In this document: one piece after another, positions 34,237 through 44,790 of the stretch | Layout: each line of letters starts with the position of its first letter | How positions within the stretch are numbered: position 1 is the first letter of the stretch | Assembly: GCA_030760725.1 (NCBI GenBank) | Contig: JASWHV010000012.1 | Span: 47,213,652 to 47,277,651 of the forward strand | DNA length: 64,000 nucleotides | Direction of reading: 5' to 3' | Source: Neostapfia colusana | Lineage: Eukaryota > Streptophyta > Magnoliopsida > Poales > Poaceae | Made by a program: the position numbers and the translations under genes | The notes under the pieces: model-generated | Told to the model about the DNA's origin: nothing | Databases searched by the model: none | What the model saw: the letters and a program-made list of their open reading frames with translations, nothing else

Positions 34237-35360
34237 ATTGTTTTTGTAGGCATATTCCTCCGGTGGGTCAAAATGGGTGCTAGATAGTGGATGCACAAAC
34301 CACATGACCGGAGAGAGAAAGACGTTCATCGCATATGAAGAGAATGATGATCCAAGTGAAAGCATCTCTTTTGGTGACAATAGTCCAGGAAGAGTGCTTG
34401 GTATTGGTAAAATTGCTATTTCCTCCCAACATTCAATTTCTCATGTCTTGCATGTAGAGTCTATTGACTACAATTTGTTGTCTGTATCACAACTTTGTGA
34501 GAAGAGGTACAATTGTATGTTCACGAATGAGGGTGTGACCGTTTTTAGAAGAGGTGATGACTCAATTGCATTTAAGGGTGTGTTAAAGGGAAAACTCTAT
34601 CTTGTGGATTTTACCACAGATGGAGCTCAACTTGACACGTGCTTAATTGTAAAAACTAACATGGGTTGGTTGTGGCATAGGATACTAGCCCATGTTGGTA
34701 TGAGGAATTTACAAAAACTTCAAAAAGGGGATCACATTCTAGGACTAACAAATGTTGTGTTTGAGAAAGATAGGCCTTGTAGTGCATGTCAAGCAGGAAA
34801 GCAAATTGGAGCACCACATCCCGCCAAAAACGTGATGACTACAACAAGACCCTTGGAGTTGCTTCATATGGATCTTTTTGGTCCCATTGCTTACATAAGC
34901 ATAGGCGGTAAATAATATGGTCTTGTTATAGTTGATAATTTTTCTCGTTTCACTTGGGTGTTCTTTTTGTATGAGAAGAGTGAAACGCAAAAGGTACTAA
35001 AGAAGTTTTTAAAGAGAGCTCAAAATGAGTTATCTTTAAGAATTAAGAAGATTCAAAGCGACAACGACACCGAGTTCAAGAACACTCAAGTGGAGGAGTA
35101 TCTTGATGAAGAAGGCATCAAGCATGAGTTTTCGGCCCCATACTCCCCTCAACAAAATAGAGTGGCTGAAAGGAAGAATCGCACTCTCATTGAGATGGCA
35201 AGAACTATGCTTGATGAGTACAAGACTTCGGATCGGTTTTTGGCCGAAGCTGTTAACACCGCTTGCCATGCCACAAACCGACTCTATCTCCATCGACTTT
35301 TGAAGAAAATACCATCTGAGCTCCTAACCGGTAACAAACCAAATGTTCCATATTTTTGAA
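34237..35360 (+). pseudogene. Copia protease and integrase
   Basis: The protease signature WVLDSGCTNHMTG starts near 34274. The integrase zinc region is H-x-H...CSACQAGKQ. The catalytic D,D,E residues are seen in HMDLFGP, IQSDNDTEF and QQNRVAERKNRT. Stops occur at 34913-34915 and 35357-35359, and the frame differs from gag (a frameshift near 34240). Integrase precedes RT, as in Ty1/copia elements. Confidence 0.9.
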
Positions 35361-35892
35361 TCTTTGGTAGTAAGTGCTATATCCTTATCAAGAAACCTAG
35401 GACTTCTAAATTTGCATCTAAATCTGACGAAGGTTTCTTGCTTGGCTATGACTCAAACACTTATGCATATTTTGTTTTCAACAAAAACTCTGGTTGTGTT
35501 GAAATAGCACGTGATGTAGTGTTTGATGAAACTAATGGCTCACAAGTAGAGCAAGTTGATCAATGTGTGCTAGATGAAGAGGAGGCACCATACATGGCAT
35601 TAAGGAGGATGGCTCTTGGTGATGTACGCCCACAAGAGGAGCATCGCACTCAAGTGGATCAATCTTCAACACGAGTTGCTCCTCCAACACAAGTACAAGA
35701 TCAAGATCAAAACGATCAACAATAAGACTCCCAAGATCAAGTTGACCAACATCAAGATGATGGCAATGGTCAAGGGGGAGACGATGGTGAAGATGGAATT
35801 GATCCAAGGCCTCAAGTGGCCCATCCAAGAGTATACCAAATTGTTCAACGGGATCATCCCGTTGACAACATTCTGGAGACATCACTAGAGGA
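35361..35892 (+). pseudogene. Copia integrase C-terminus and variable linker
   Basis: FGSKCYILIKKPRTSKFASK and GFLLGYDSNTYAYFVFNKNS are the conserved integrase C-terminal block. A Q/D-rich, low-complexity linker (35640-35790) precedes RT. Stops and a frame change lie near 35725 and 35890. Confidence 0.8.
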
Positions 35893-36982
35893 GTGGAAGA
35901 GGCACTACAAGACCCAGATTGGGTGATGGCCATGCAAGAAGAATTAAACAACTTCAAAAGGAATAAAGTTTGGGAATTGGTGAAGAGACCAAATGCCAAT
36001 ATTGTGGGCACCAAGTGGGTGTTCCACAACAAACAAGACGAGTATGGAGTGGTGACAAGAAACAAGGCAAGACTTGTGGCCAAGGGATATTCACAAGTCG
36101 AAGGTTTGGATTTTGATGAAACCTTTGCTCCCGTAGCTATGCTTGAGTCAATTCGTATTTTATTAGCCTATGCTACTCACCATGATTTCAAGCTTTACCA
36201 AATGGATGTGAAGAGTGCATTCCTAAATGGGCCAATCAAAGAAGAGGTTTATGTGGAGCAACCTCCAGGATTTGAAGACCAAATATATCCTAATCATGTT
36301 TATAAATTGCATAAGGCTCTCTATGGCCTGAAACAAGCTCCTAGAGCTTGGTATGAATGTCTTAGAGATTTCCTTATTAAAAATGGTTTTAGGATAGGAA
36401 AAGTTGATTATATATTCTTCACAAAGAATTTTGATGATGATTTATTTGTATGCCAAATATATGTCGATGACATTATATTTGGTTCTACTAACAAGTCTTT
36501 TTGTGATGAGTTTAGTAAAATAATGACGGAAAAGTTTGAGATGTTCATGATGGGGGAGTTGACGTTCTTCTTAGGTTTTCATGTTAAACAACTCAAAGAA
36601 GGCACGTTCATAAGTCAAACGAAGAACACTTAAGATATACTCAAGAAGTTTGACAAGGACAAGGCCAAGCCCATCAAAACGCCCATGGGGACAAATGGAC
36701 ATCTAGACCTCAACGAAGATGGAACTAGCGTGGACCAAAAGGTATATCGCTCCATAATTGGTTCCTTACTTTATCTTTGTGCATCTAGGCCCGATATTAT
36801 GCTTAGTGTGTTTATGTGTGCAAGATTTCAAGCCGCGCCAAAAGAATGTCATTGAGGGCTGTTAAAAGAATCGTAAGATATCTAGTTCATACACCTAATA
36901 TAGGGCGATGGTATCTAAAAGGATCAAAGTTTAATCTCATTGGATACTCCGATGCGGATTATGCCAGGCATAAGGTTGATAG
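35893..36982 (+). pseudogene. Copia reverse transcriptase and truncated RNase H
   Basis: [65 protein letters not shown], and active site [14 protein letters not shown] at 36631-36633 and a frameshift near 36850 interrupt it. RNase H begins (LIGYSDADYA) and is cut after KVD by element A at 36983. Confidence 0.9.
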
Positions 36983-39900
36983 TGTGACACCCTCAATTTC
37001 ATAATCATGTCTGCATTCATATTTCATGTAGAGAAATATTTTAAAATAAGTTGAAACCAAGAAAGAATCAAAAAGATAGCCAAAAAGAGCAAATTCCAGT
37101 TCACGGAGAGCACTGAAGACAATTCATGCGGCCCGCTAGCCACGTGGCGCCTTCAGAGCTCATCCCAGCAAAGGGGGAGAGGTCCGTCGCTAAACTGGCT
37201 ACGTGGCAGGCTCGGGGCTCATCCCCGCAAAGGGGGAGAGGTCCGACCCCGTGGGACACATGTTGCCCTCGGAGCTAGCCTCTGCGGAGGAGCGAGGCCA
37301 GCCCCGCAGGACACGTGTCACTTTCGGAGCTAGCCATTGCGGAAAAGAGAGGACCAGCCGCGAGGGACACGCGTCGCTCTCGGAGCTCACCTCCGGGAGG
37401 TCCGGTCCTATTGGACACGTGTCGACCTCGTAGCTCGCCTCCGAGAAGAAAGGAAGATTTGGCGCTACTTGACACGGTGCATTCTCGGAGCTCACCTCCA
37501 GAGTGAGGGAGGTCCAGAACTGACACGTGGCACTCACGGAGCTCACCTCCAAAGAGAAGGGAGGTCCGGCACTGACACGTGGCGTACGCGGAGCTTGTCT
37601 CTGGAGAGAGGGGAGGTCCCGACCCAACAGGACACGTGGCGCACATGGAGCTCGCCTTTGAGGAAGAGGGAGGTCTCGCCTGACACGCGGCACGACCGGA
37701 GCTCGTATCTTCGGAAAAGGGAGACCAGGCCCCCGCTGGACACGTGGAGCCTCCGGAGCTCACCGCCGCGAAGGTAACGAGATTTGAAGCGGTTTTTCTT
37801 CCGTACGCGTGCGAATCCCCGGTACTGAGGAAACCGACACGAATTCCACGTTGCTACCGCACCAAATCAATTGAAGATAAGTTGTTAAGATTCAAAAACA
37901 ATTTGAATAGGACTCTTATTCAAGTTCCGATCAGATTAGGACTCTTCTCTTTCTAGTTATAAATAGAACCCGAAACAACCCCTTGGTCGTAACATCTTTT
38001 CTAAACCGACAACTTAGAAGCCCTAGCCCCCAAACTCGCTGAGCTAAACCCCTTCGCTAGAGTTTGACCACCGGAGAGACCACTGACGAGCCCAGACACG
38101 ATTGCCATCGCCGGAGGAGCCCCGACAATCTGTTTTGCTAGGAGGGAGGACCCGAAGGAAGTAAGGTAGGTTTCCAATACCACCTTACGACATCATCGCG
38201 TTTTCTTTGCATCTGTTCTCTTCGATCCTTTCGAACAGAAGCTTTTTCGTGGACAAATCACGTGTTGATCGGTTTGATCTAGATCTTGAGTCAAGATCAT
38301 CACCACGTCCACATTTGATCTATACACCTCTGTTCATCATAAAACCCCATGCAAGCCATGCAAGAACACGTACAAACTGATCTAGTAAAACTGCACCATA
38401 GAATCAACATGCATATGCATCATTGCATCTTAAGTAAAGTTTGTGCATGATAATTGATTGCTGTGAACTTGTATATGCGTGATCGCGAGTAGAAGGACAA
38501 GCTCAGGGAGCTATCTACGAGGGATTTCAGCAGCAAGACTTCGAGATCCCAGAGCAACAGAAGCCACAAGAACAAGGCAAGTGCCCCTTGACCATATTGA
38601 TCCCATGTTTTTAGAAAACTGTTTTGTTTGTGAAAACATGTGTGTGCTTGAGTCAACATGATGGGAAACCCTTTGATAGGACTTTACTAGTTTTGTTAAC
38701 CACCCTTGTCACTGGGAAAGTTAATGAGTCGGGTATGGTTTTTTGCTTTTATGCTTCGCCGAGTCCATGGGATATGGGAAGCGAGATAGATGTGTCTAGC
38801 TAACTGCACTCGTATGGATAATGAGAAACGGATATTGTTAATGAACATGAATCGGAGGGAGATCTAGGCAAGCATTGTTTGTGAATGAGGTAGAATGAGA
38901 TGGTGGTTACTTGCCGTAGATCTAAGCACCAGTTCATGCGAGCACATGCCAGGAATACAGTGCCACCACAAGGCCAAGTATGGGTGCGGCTTAGCTGAGT
39001 AATTAGGTAAGTTACTAGATTGTTATGGACAGTGGAAAGCGTAGGGAATGGGAGTCGAGTGAGGACTGCCCTAGGAACTGCATGGCACAAGAGGGGGCCC
39101 ATGGGTGGAAGAATTGAAGATTCTAGCCTGCTGGTAAAACCTTAGTGAGTCCATACATCTAGTAGCCCCTTTGTAAAGGCTATTTTGTGATCTCTTGGCC
39201 ATACACCGACGGGTGTGTACTGGTATAATGGAGGTTCTGTAGTCACCGACGGGTGACGAAATCACAAACTTGTGGGTAAAGTGGTGCAAACTCTGCAGAG
39301 TCTAAAACTATCATGATAGCCGTGCTTCCGGTCACAAGCGCCTGGCCAACTTCCATGATTAGATGGGACGATTATTGGGATGGTAATTGGTTTGGTCTTT
39401 GGATTTGGTTTTCGGGACTGTTGAGTCCGGGTAATGAGATTGGTTGCATGACTGTTGAGTCATGGCAAAGAGATTTGGTCTCGGTATGAGACGGAATTGA
39501 ATATGAGATGAAATGGTAGTGAATACGAGATGGTATTCATGAGATGGTAGTGAATACGAGATGGTATTCACGAGCTTGAGAAAAGTTGAGAAAGATAAAT
39601 GTCTGGAAGAGACATGAAAGTGATGGAACATGATGGAGGTATGTTGGTGTTTAAATACATGTTGGGATTACATTCACTTAAAACTAAGTTGTTGTTTTAT
39701 CGTATTTTGAGAAATAAACTTTACTTTCTGCAATGAGCCTTTCTATAACTACCTTGCTGTGAGCTACATATCATATTTTTCCGCACTTGCTGAGTACATC
39801 ATGTACTCAAACTTGCATTATCATACATCATCAACAACAGGACAGGAGTACTATGAAGACCATATGGAGTACTAGGAGTGTGATCCACCGTCAACTTGCC

Positions 39901-40207
39901 TGTGGGGATGGAGTAGAGATGGAGCCGCTGCTGCTGCTTAGTTTGCTTCCGCAATAGTTTAGAAGACTTCCGCTGCTAGAATAAAGATTTCCGCTGCTAG
40001 AATAAGAGTTCCGCTGCTAAGATAAGACTTCCGCTGCTAGAATGAGTCCAAGATTCATGAGACATTGTAATAATCCCTGTTATTCGTGGTTATATATATT
40101 CTGAATTCAGTTTGTGAAGTATATGTGTATGTGTGATGAACATCCTGGGCACACATACGCATCAGTCTCGGTTCTGAGAGGTTTCCTTTCAGAACCAAGG
40201 CGTCACA
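36983..40207 (+). repeat. 5' LTR of element A (3225 bp)
   Basis: Starts TGTGACACC and ends GGCGTCACA, giving perfect 6-bp terminal inverted repeats. It abuts the primer-binding site. A TATAAATAG box (about 37959) is followed by a likely start of transcription near 37990. It includes a G-box repeat array (37135-37760), a 32-bp tandem repeat near 39505-39570, and four 20-bp CTTCCGCTGCTAG units near 39967-40045. Open frames within the repeat array are artefacts of it. Confidence 0.9.
37135..37760 (+). repeat. Twelve-unit, ~54-bp tandem array with G-box cores in the LTR of A
   Basis: Each unit has a GACACGTGTC/GCCACGTGGC-like palindrome followed by GGAGCTC and a GGGAGGTCC-type stretch. Cores start near 37140, 37199, 37254, 37310, 37366, 37415, 37469, 37521, 37575, 37632, 37681 and 37738. 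CACGTG is the G-box/ABRE core bound by plant bHLH and bZIP factors. The array lies upstream of the LTR TATA box, as an enhancer would. Confidence 0.88.
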
Positions 40208-40510
40208 GATTGGTATCAGAGCTACCACGTTGACTGTAGGACGCACCCCTAGTAACATATTGGTATCAGAGCCACGTTGACTGTAGGTCACACACCTATA
40301 TAGAAGTCATAGATTAGTATCAACCTACCACGGTTGATCGTAGGTCACACACCTAGATAGAGATCACAGATTGGTATAGATACCACGATTGACCGTAGGA
40401 CACATGCCTAGTACAGATTGGTATTTGAAGCCACGCTGGCCATAGGATGCAAGCTTAGGTAAAATGCATAGATTGGCATTGGAACCACCTTGACATAGGA
40501 CCCCCATTGA
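40208..40510 (+). repeat. Primer-binding site of A followed by tandem degenerate copies
   Basis: The true site TGGTATCAGAGCT is at 40211-40223. The stretch from GATTGGTATCAGAGC to about 50 bases on is repeated in about six decaying units (starts near 40208, 40259, 40312, 40368, 40416, 40471). Each opens with GATTGGTAT-like sequence and contains CCACG-TTGA-C-GTAGGA/TC-CAC. Confidence 0.85.
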
Positions 40511-40752
40511 ATAGAAGCTTAAATAGGATTGGTTGAACTTTGTGATGATTGTTTATGATTGTTTGTGCTTAGTGTAAGTTGTGGGACGTTACAGTGTTGT
40601 CCATATCCACACATGATAGAGAGGTATGAGATGCCTCGGCACTTGCCCACATCCTCATATAGGACGATATTAAGTCCATCCACCTTGATGCATATAGTTA
40701 GGGGGATCCATCTAACCTTCTAACCTCTATTCTATCCAACTCCGTCTCACAG
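40511..40752 (+). other. Leader of element A between primer-site repeats and Gag
   Basis: About 240 bases with no credible open frame, ending at the Gag start. Confidence 0.6.
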
Positions 40753-41930
40753 ATGGTGAGAGGAAACGCCGGACGTCAAGGGAGGAACGTCCGTGGCAAC
40801 CAAGAGGACGACCACGTCGAGGTTCCCCAAAATGACAACCCCGGGGCTGGTGAGAACAACCTGGAACGGTTGATGGCTATGCAAAATCAGCTTATGCAAA
40901 CAATGATCCAAAGTTTGGGTCAGCTGCAAGCCAACAACAACAACCCCGTTCCTGCACCACCGCCACCACCACCGGCTCACAACAGACTAGGAGATTTCAT
41001 GAGGACTCGACCACCCACCTTTTCACAAGCTAATGATCCCATGGAGGCCGATGATTGGTTGAAATCCATGGAGAAGAAGCTTGCCATAGTTCAGTGCAAT
41101 GACCGAGAGAAGGTTCTCTTCGCGTCACACCAACTCATGGGAGCATCCGCTGACTGGTGGGATGCCCTGTGCAATGCTCATGACAACCCAGAGACTATTA
41201 CTTGGACCGAATTCAAGGAGAGTTTCCGCTCTCATTACATCACTGCTGGTGTCATGATGCTTAAAAGGCAGGAGTTTGAAGATCTCCGCCAGGGCAAGAA
41301 AAGCGTGAATGAGTACCTCAACAAGTTCACGCAGCTTTCGAGGTATTCCCTGAAGATGTCAACTCGGACCAAAGGAAGCAATACCTGTTCATGAGAGGGT
41401 TGAACAATGAGATCCAGGTTCAGCTTCTCAACAATTACTATGCAAGCTTCCAGAAGCTAGTTGACAAAGCTATAGTGGTTGAGAGCAAGATCCGAGAGAT
41501 CGAGCAAGAGGGCAAAAGAAAGATGCCATACCAGCCACAAGGGAGCAACGTACGCCCTAGGTACATGCCCCAAGCTGCACCGCAGTATGAATCGTCCGCT
41601 CCTGCTTTTCGTCCAAATCAACCACCACAACAACGCCCTGCCATGCAAGCACCTCGTGTGCCTTTGCCTCCTGCGCCCCGTCCAAACATGGGCGCTCCTG
41701 CTCAAAACCCCCGCCCCAACGTACCTACTGTCGTGGGCAACAAGGCATGCTTTGCATGCGGAGAGACGAGACACTTTGCGAGCCAGTGCCCGAAGAGAGG
41801 TCCTGGACAACCAAGCAACGTGCCCAAACAGAACCCACGGCCAAACGGAGGAGCCAATCAAGGAAACCGTGGACAGCAGAACTATGCTCGCGGCAACATG
41901 AACCATGTTTCTGCTGAGGAAGCACAACAG
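40753..41930 (+). pseudogene. Element A Gag, frameshifted
   Basis: Start at 40753 (MVRGNAGRQGRNVRGNQEDD). Capsid homology: FMRTRPPTFSQANDPMEADDW, LFASHQLMGASADWWDAL, FKESFRSHYITAGVMMLKRQ. A frameshift near 41355 moves the rest to another frame (YLFMRGLNNEIQVQLLNNYY). The knuckle CFACGETRHFASQC is at about 41748; its usual G-H pair reads R-H. Confidence 0.9.
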
Positions 41931-42420
41931 GTTGAGGACGTCGTAATTGGTACGTTCCTTGCCAACTCCAACCCAGCCACCATTCTATTTGATTCCGGAG
42001 CATCACATTCATTCATATCATCCAAGTATGTTGCCAAGTATAATCTACCCATATCACACTTGAAATATACTATGTTGGTTAGTTCTCCCGGTGAAGAGAT
42101 GAGGAATAATATAGTATGTCCGAAAGTAAACCTTAAATTAAGGGGGGTAGACTTCTTTGCCAACCTCATTGTCTTGGATTCTCAAGGGCTTGACATAATA
42201 CTCAGAATGGATTGGTTAAGCAAGCACAACGGAGTAATCCAATGTGCTGAGAGGAGCGTGCAATTGACAAACGAGCACGGTACTCGTATCGAGTTCGAGT
42301 CAGCCCAACCAACAACCGAGAAGGCAACGTTAAACCACGTGGAAGGAGCAACCCTGGAAAGCATTCCGGTGGTTCAAGAATTCTCGGACGTGTTCGGAAG
42401 AACTTCCAAGTATGCCACCT
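41931..42420 (+). pseudogene. Element A aspartic protease
   Basis: The catalytic signature ILFDSGASHSFIS is near 41983, followed by VSSPGEEM, CPKVNLKLRGVDFFANLIVL and IILRMDWLSKHNGVI. The usual LGMDWL reads LRMDWL. The frame runs into a shift at about 42400 (DVFGRTSK instead of the DVFPEELP type). Confidence 0.9.
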
Positions 42421-43900
42421 GACCGGGACATTGAGTTTTCCATTGACTTGGTACCCGGAACTGCACCTATAGAAAAAGACCCAAATTCAGGAGCAGCTAG
42501 AGAAGGGTTTTATACGTCCAAGCTCATCACCATGGGGAGCCCCCATGCTCTTCGTAGACAAGAAGGATGGAACCCAAAGGATGTGCGTGGATTATAGGTC
42601 TCTCAATGAGGTGACAATCAAGAACAAGTACCCTATGCCCCATATAGAGGACCTGTTCGACAAAATGAAGGGAGCCCGAGTCTTTTCCAAGATTGATCTT
42701 CGGTCGGGATATTTCCAGCTGAAGATAAGCCCTCTGACATACCCAAGACTGCCTTTCGAACACGGTATGGTTCGTATGAATATACCGTTATGTCTTTTGG
42801 GTTAACAAACGCACCCGCATACTTCATGTACCGCATGAACAAGGTCTTCATGGAGTACATGGATAAGTTCATCGTGGTTTTCATCGATGATATCATGGTG
42901 TATTCGAAAAGTGAGGAGTAACATGAAGAACATTTGAGATTGACATTGCAAAAGCTGCGAGAGCATCAATTGTATGCCAATCTCAGCAAGTGTCAATTTT
43001 GGCAAAGGGAGATATCATTCCTAGGCCACATCATCTCCGAGGAAGGAGTATCGGTTGATCCCGGAAAAGTGGGAGATGTTCTGAAGTGGAACCAACCGCA
43101 AAACGTGAGGGATATTCGGAGTTTTCTTGGGATGGATGGATACTACCGACGCTTCATTAAGGACTTCTCCAAGATAGCGAAGCCTATGATGGAGCTATTG
43201 ATGAAGGGAAAGGCGTTCCAGTGGACATCAGCATGCCAAGAAAGTTTTGAGGAGCTCAAGAAAAGGCTAACCACAGCGCTGGTTTTGGTATTGCTGGACG
43301 TGAGCAAGAACTTTGACACATATTGTGACGCATCCAGGGAAGGGCTCGGATGCGTGCTCATGCAAGAAGGACAAGTGGTAGCCTATGCCTCACGACAACT
43401 CAAGAAACACGAGCTCAATTACCCCACGCATGAATTGGAACTTGTAGCCGTGGTGCATGCATTAAAGATTTGGAGACATTATATCCTTGGCCACCGATGT
43501 GAGATCTATACGGATCATAAAAGCCTCAAGTACATATTCACCCAAACGGATTTGAATTTGAGGCAACATCGATGGTTGGAACTCATCAACGATTATGATG
43601 TTGGAATCAACTATCACACCGGAAAGGCCAATGTAGTAGCTGATGCATTGAGCCGAAAGGGAGCATGTCACCATCTCACGGTTCGGGAGCTATCACCCGA
43701 GCTACGAAAGGAGTTTGAACGGTTACATCTCAGGTTCTTGAACGAGATGGAAGTGATGGAACTCCACTCTTCGCTGGAACAAGAGATCAGGGATGGCCAA
43801 GCTACGCATGAGGAAATCAAGGAGATCAAGGAAAGAATCCGACAAGGCATAGAAAAGGACTTCAAGGAAGACGAGAAGGGTACGCTTTGGCTAGGAAAAA
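42421..43900 (+). pseudogene. Element A reverse transcriptase and RNase H, broken
   Basis: A short deletion after GTAPIEK removes the RPYRM-type linker and shifts frame near 42480. RT then reads [62 protein letters not shown] and active site [10 protein letters not shown] stop at 42919-42921 and frame changes near 42735 and 42785 interrupt it. RNase H at 43300-43660 is intact ([48 protein letters not shown]). Confidence 0.9.
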
Positions 43901-44790
43901 GGATTTGTGTGCCTAACGTGAAGCACATCTGTGACACGATATTAAAGGAGGCACATGACTCACCTTATTCCATACATCCCGGAAGTACCAAGATGTGCAA
44001 GGACCTGAATACTTGTTATTGGTGGGATGGTATGAAGAGGGACATAGCCGAGTATGTTGCCGATGCGACACATGCCAACGGGTGAAAGCCGAACATCAAA
44101 GACCCGCTGGACTGTTGCAACCCTTGAAGGTACCAGAGTGGAAGTGGGAAGACATCAGTATGGATTTCATCGTCGGATTGCCACGTACTCAGTCGGGTTT
44201 AACACTCCATCTGGGTTATCTTGAACCGATTGATGAAAACCGCCCATTTTCTTCCTGTAAAGATCAAGTACAATGTTGCACAACTATCTGAGCTGTACAT
44301 GGAGCAAATCGTGTGCCGCCATGGAGTCCCGAAGAGGATAGTCTCAGATCGGGGTTCTCAGTTTACCTCTAGGTTTTGGAGGAAGCTGCAGAAAGCTATG
44401 GGTACACGACTAGATATTAGCTCCGCTTACCACCCGCAGACCGATGGACAAACAGAAAGGACAAACCAAATTTTGGAGGACATGTTGAGAGCTTGTGCCT
44501 TGAAACATGGGCGTAGTTGGGATAGGAGCTTGCCGTACGCGGAATTCTCCTATAACAACAGCTATCAAGCCAGCTTGAAAATGTCACCTTTCGAAGCATT
44601 GTGCGGTAGACGGTGTAGAACGTCGTTGTTTTGGAACGAAACCGGAGAGAACCAAGTGTTCGGACCCGAAGTGCTTCAAGAGGCTGAAAAGCAAGTCCAA
44701 ACAATACGGGAGAACTTGAAGTCTGCTCAGTCACGACAGAAAGGCTATACGGACAATAGGCGAAGGAAGTTGACCTTTGAAGTAGGAGAC
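43901..44790 (+). pseudogene. Element A integrase, truncated by element B
   Basis: The HHCC zinc region spans [13 protein letters not shown] to [12 protein letters not shown] with a frameshift near 44065. The first catalytic segment reads [12 protein letters not shown], where related elements have VDRL, so the first aspartate appears to be asparagine. SDRGSQF and QTDGQTERTNQ keep the second D and the E. It is cut after FEVGD by element B. Confidence 0.9.

Larger units (their letters stand above)
16597..36982 (+). mobile_element. Ty1/copia element of the Opie/Ji (SIRE) group, 5' portion, interrupted twice
   Basis: The left end reads TGAAAGTGCATCTAGCCC, the start of Opie/Ji-like LTRs. Coding order gag, protease, integrase, RT, RNase H (copia order) on the plus strand. 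It is interrupted at 17903-32453 by T1 (target ATACA) and at 36983 by element A inside RNase H. The 3' LTR is outside the window. Five bases before the element are GACAC. Confidence 0.9.

Noticed and set aside
37135..37760. Array with a CRISPR-like look (regular repeats and spacers)
   Set aside because: The context is a plant LTR, spacers are diverged copies of the same unit, and no cas genes are present.
37199..37777. Several overlapping open frames on both strands (up to ~160 residues)
   Set aside because: They arise from the G-box tandem array, whose unit length keeps frames open; the peptides are repetitive and match no family.
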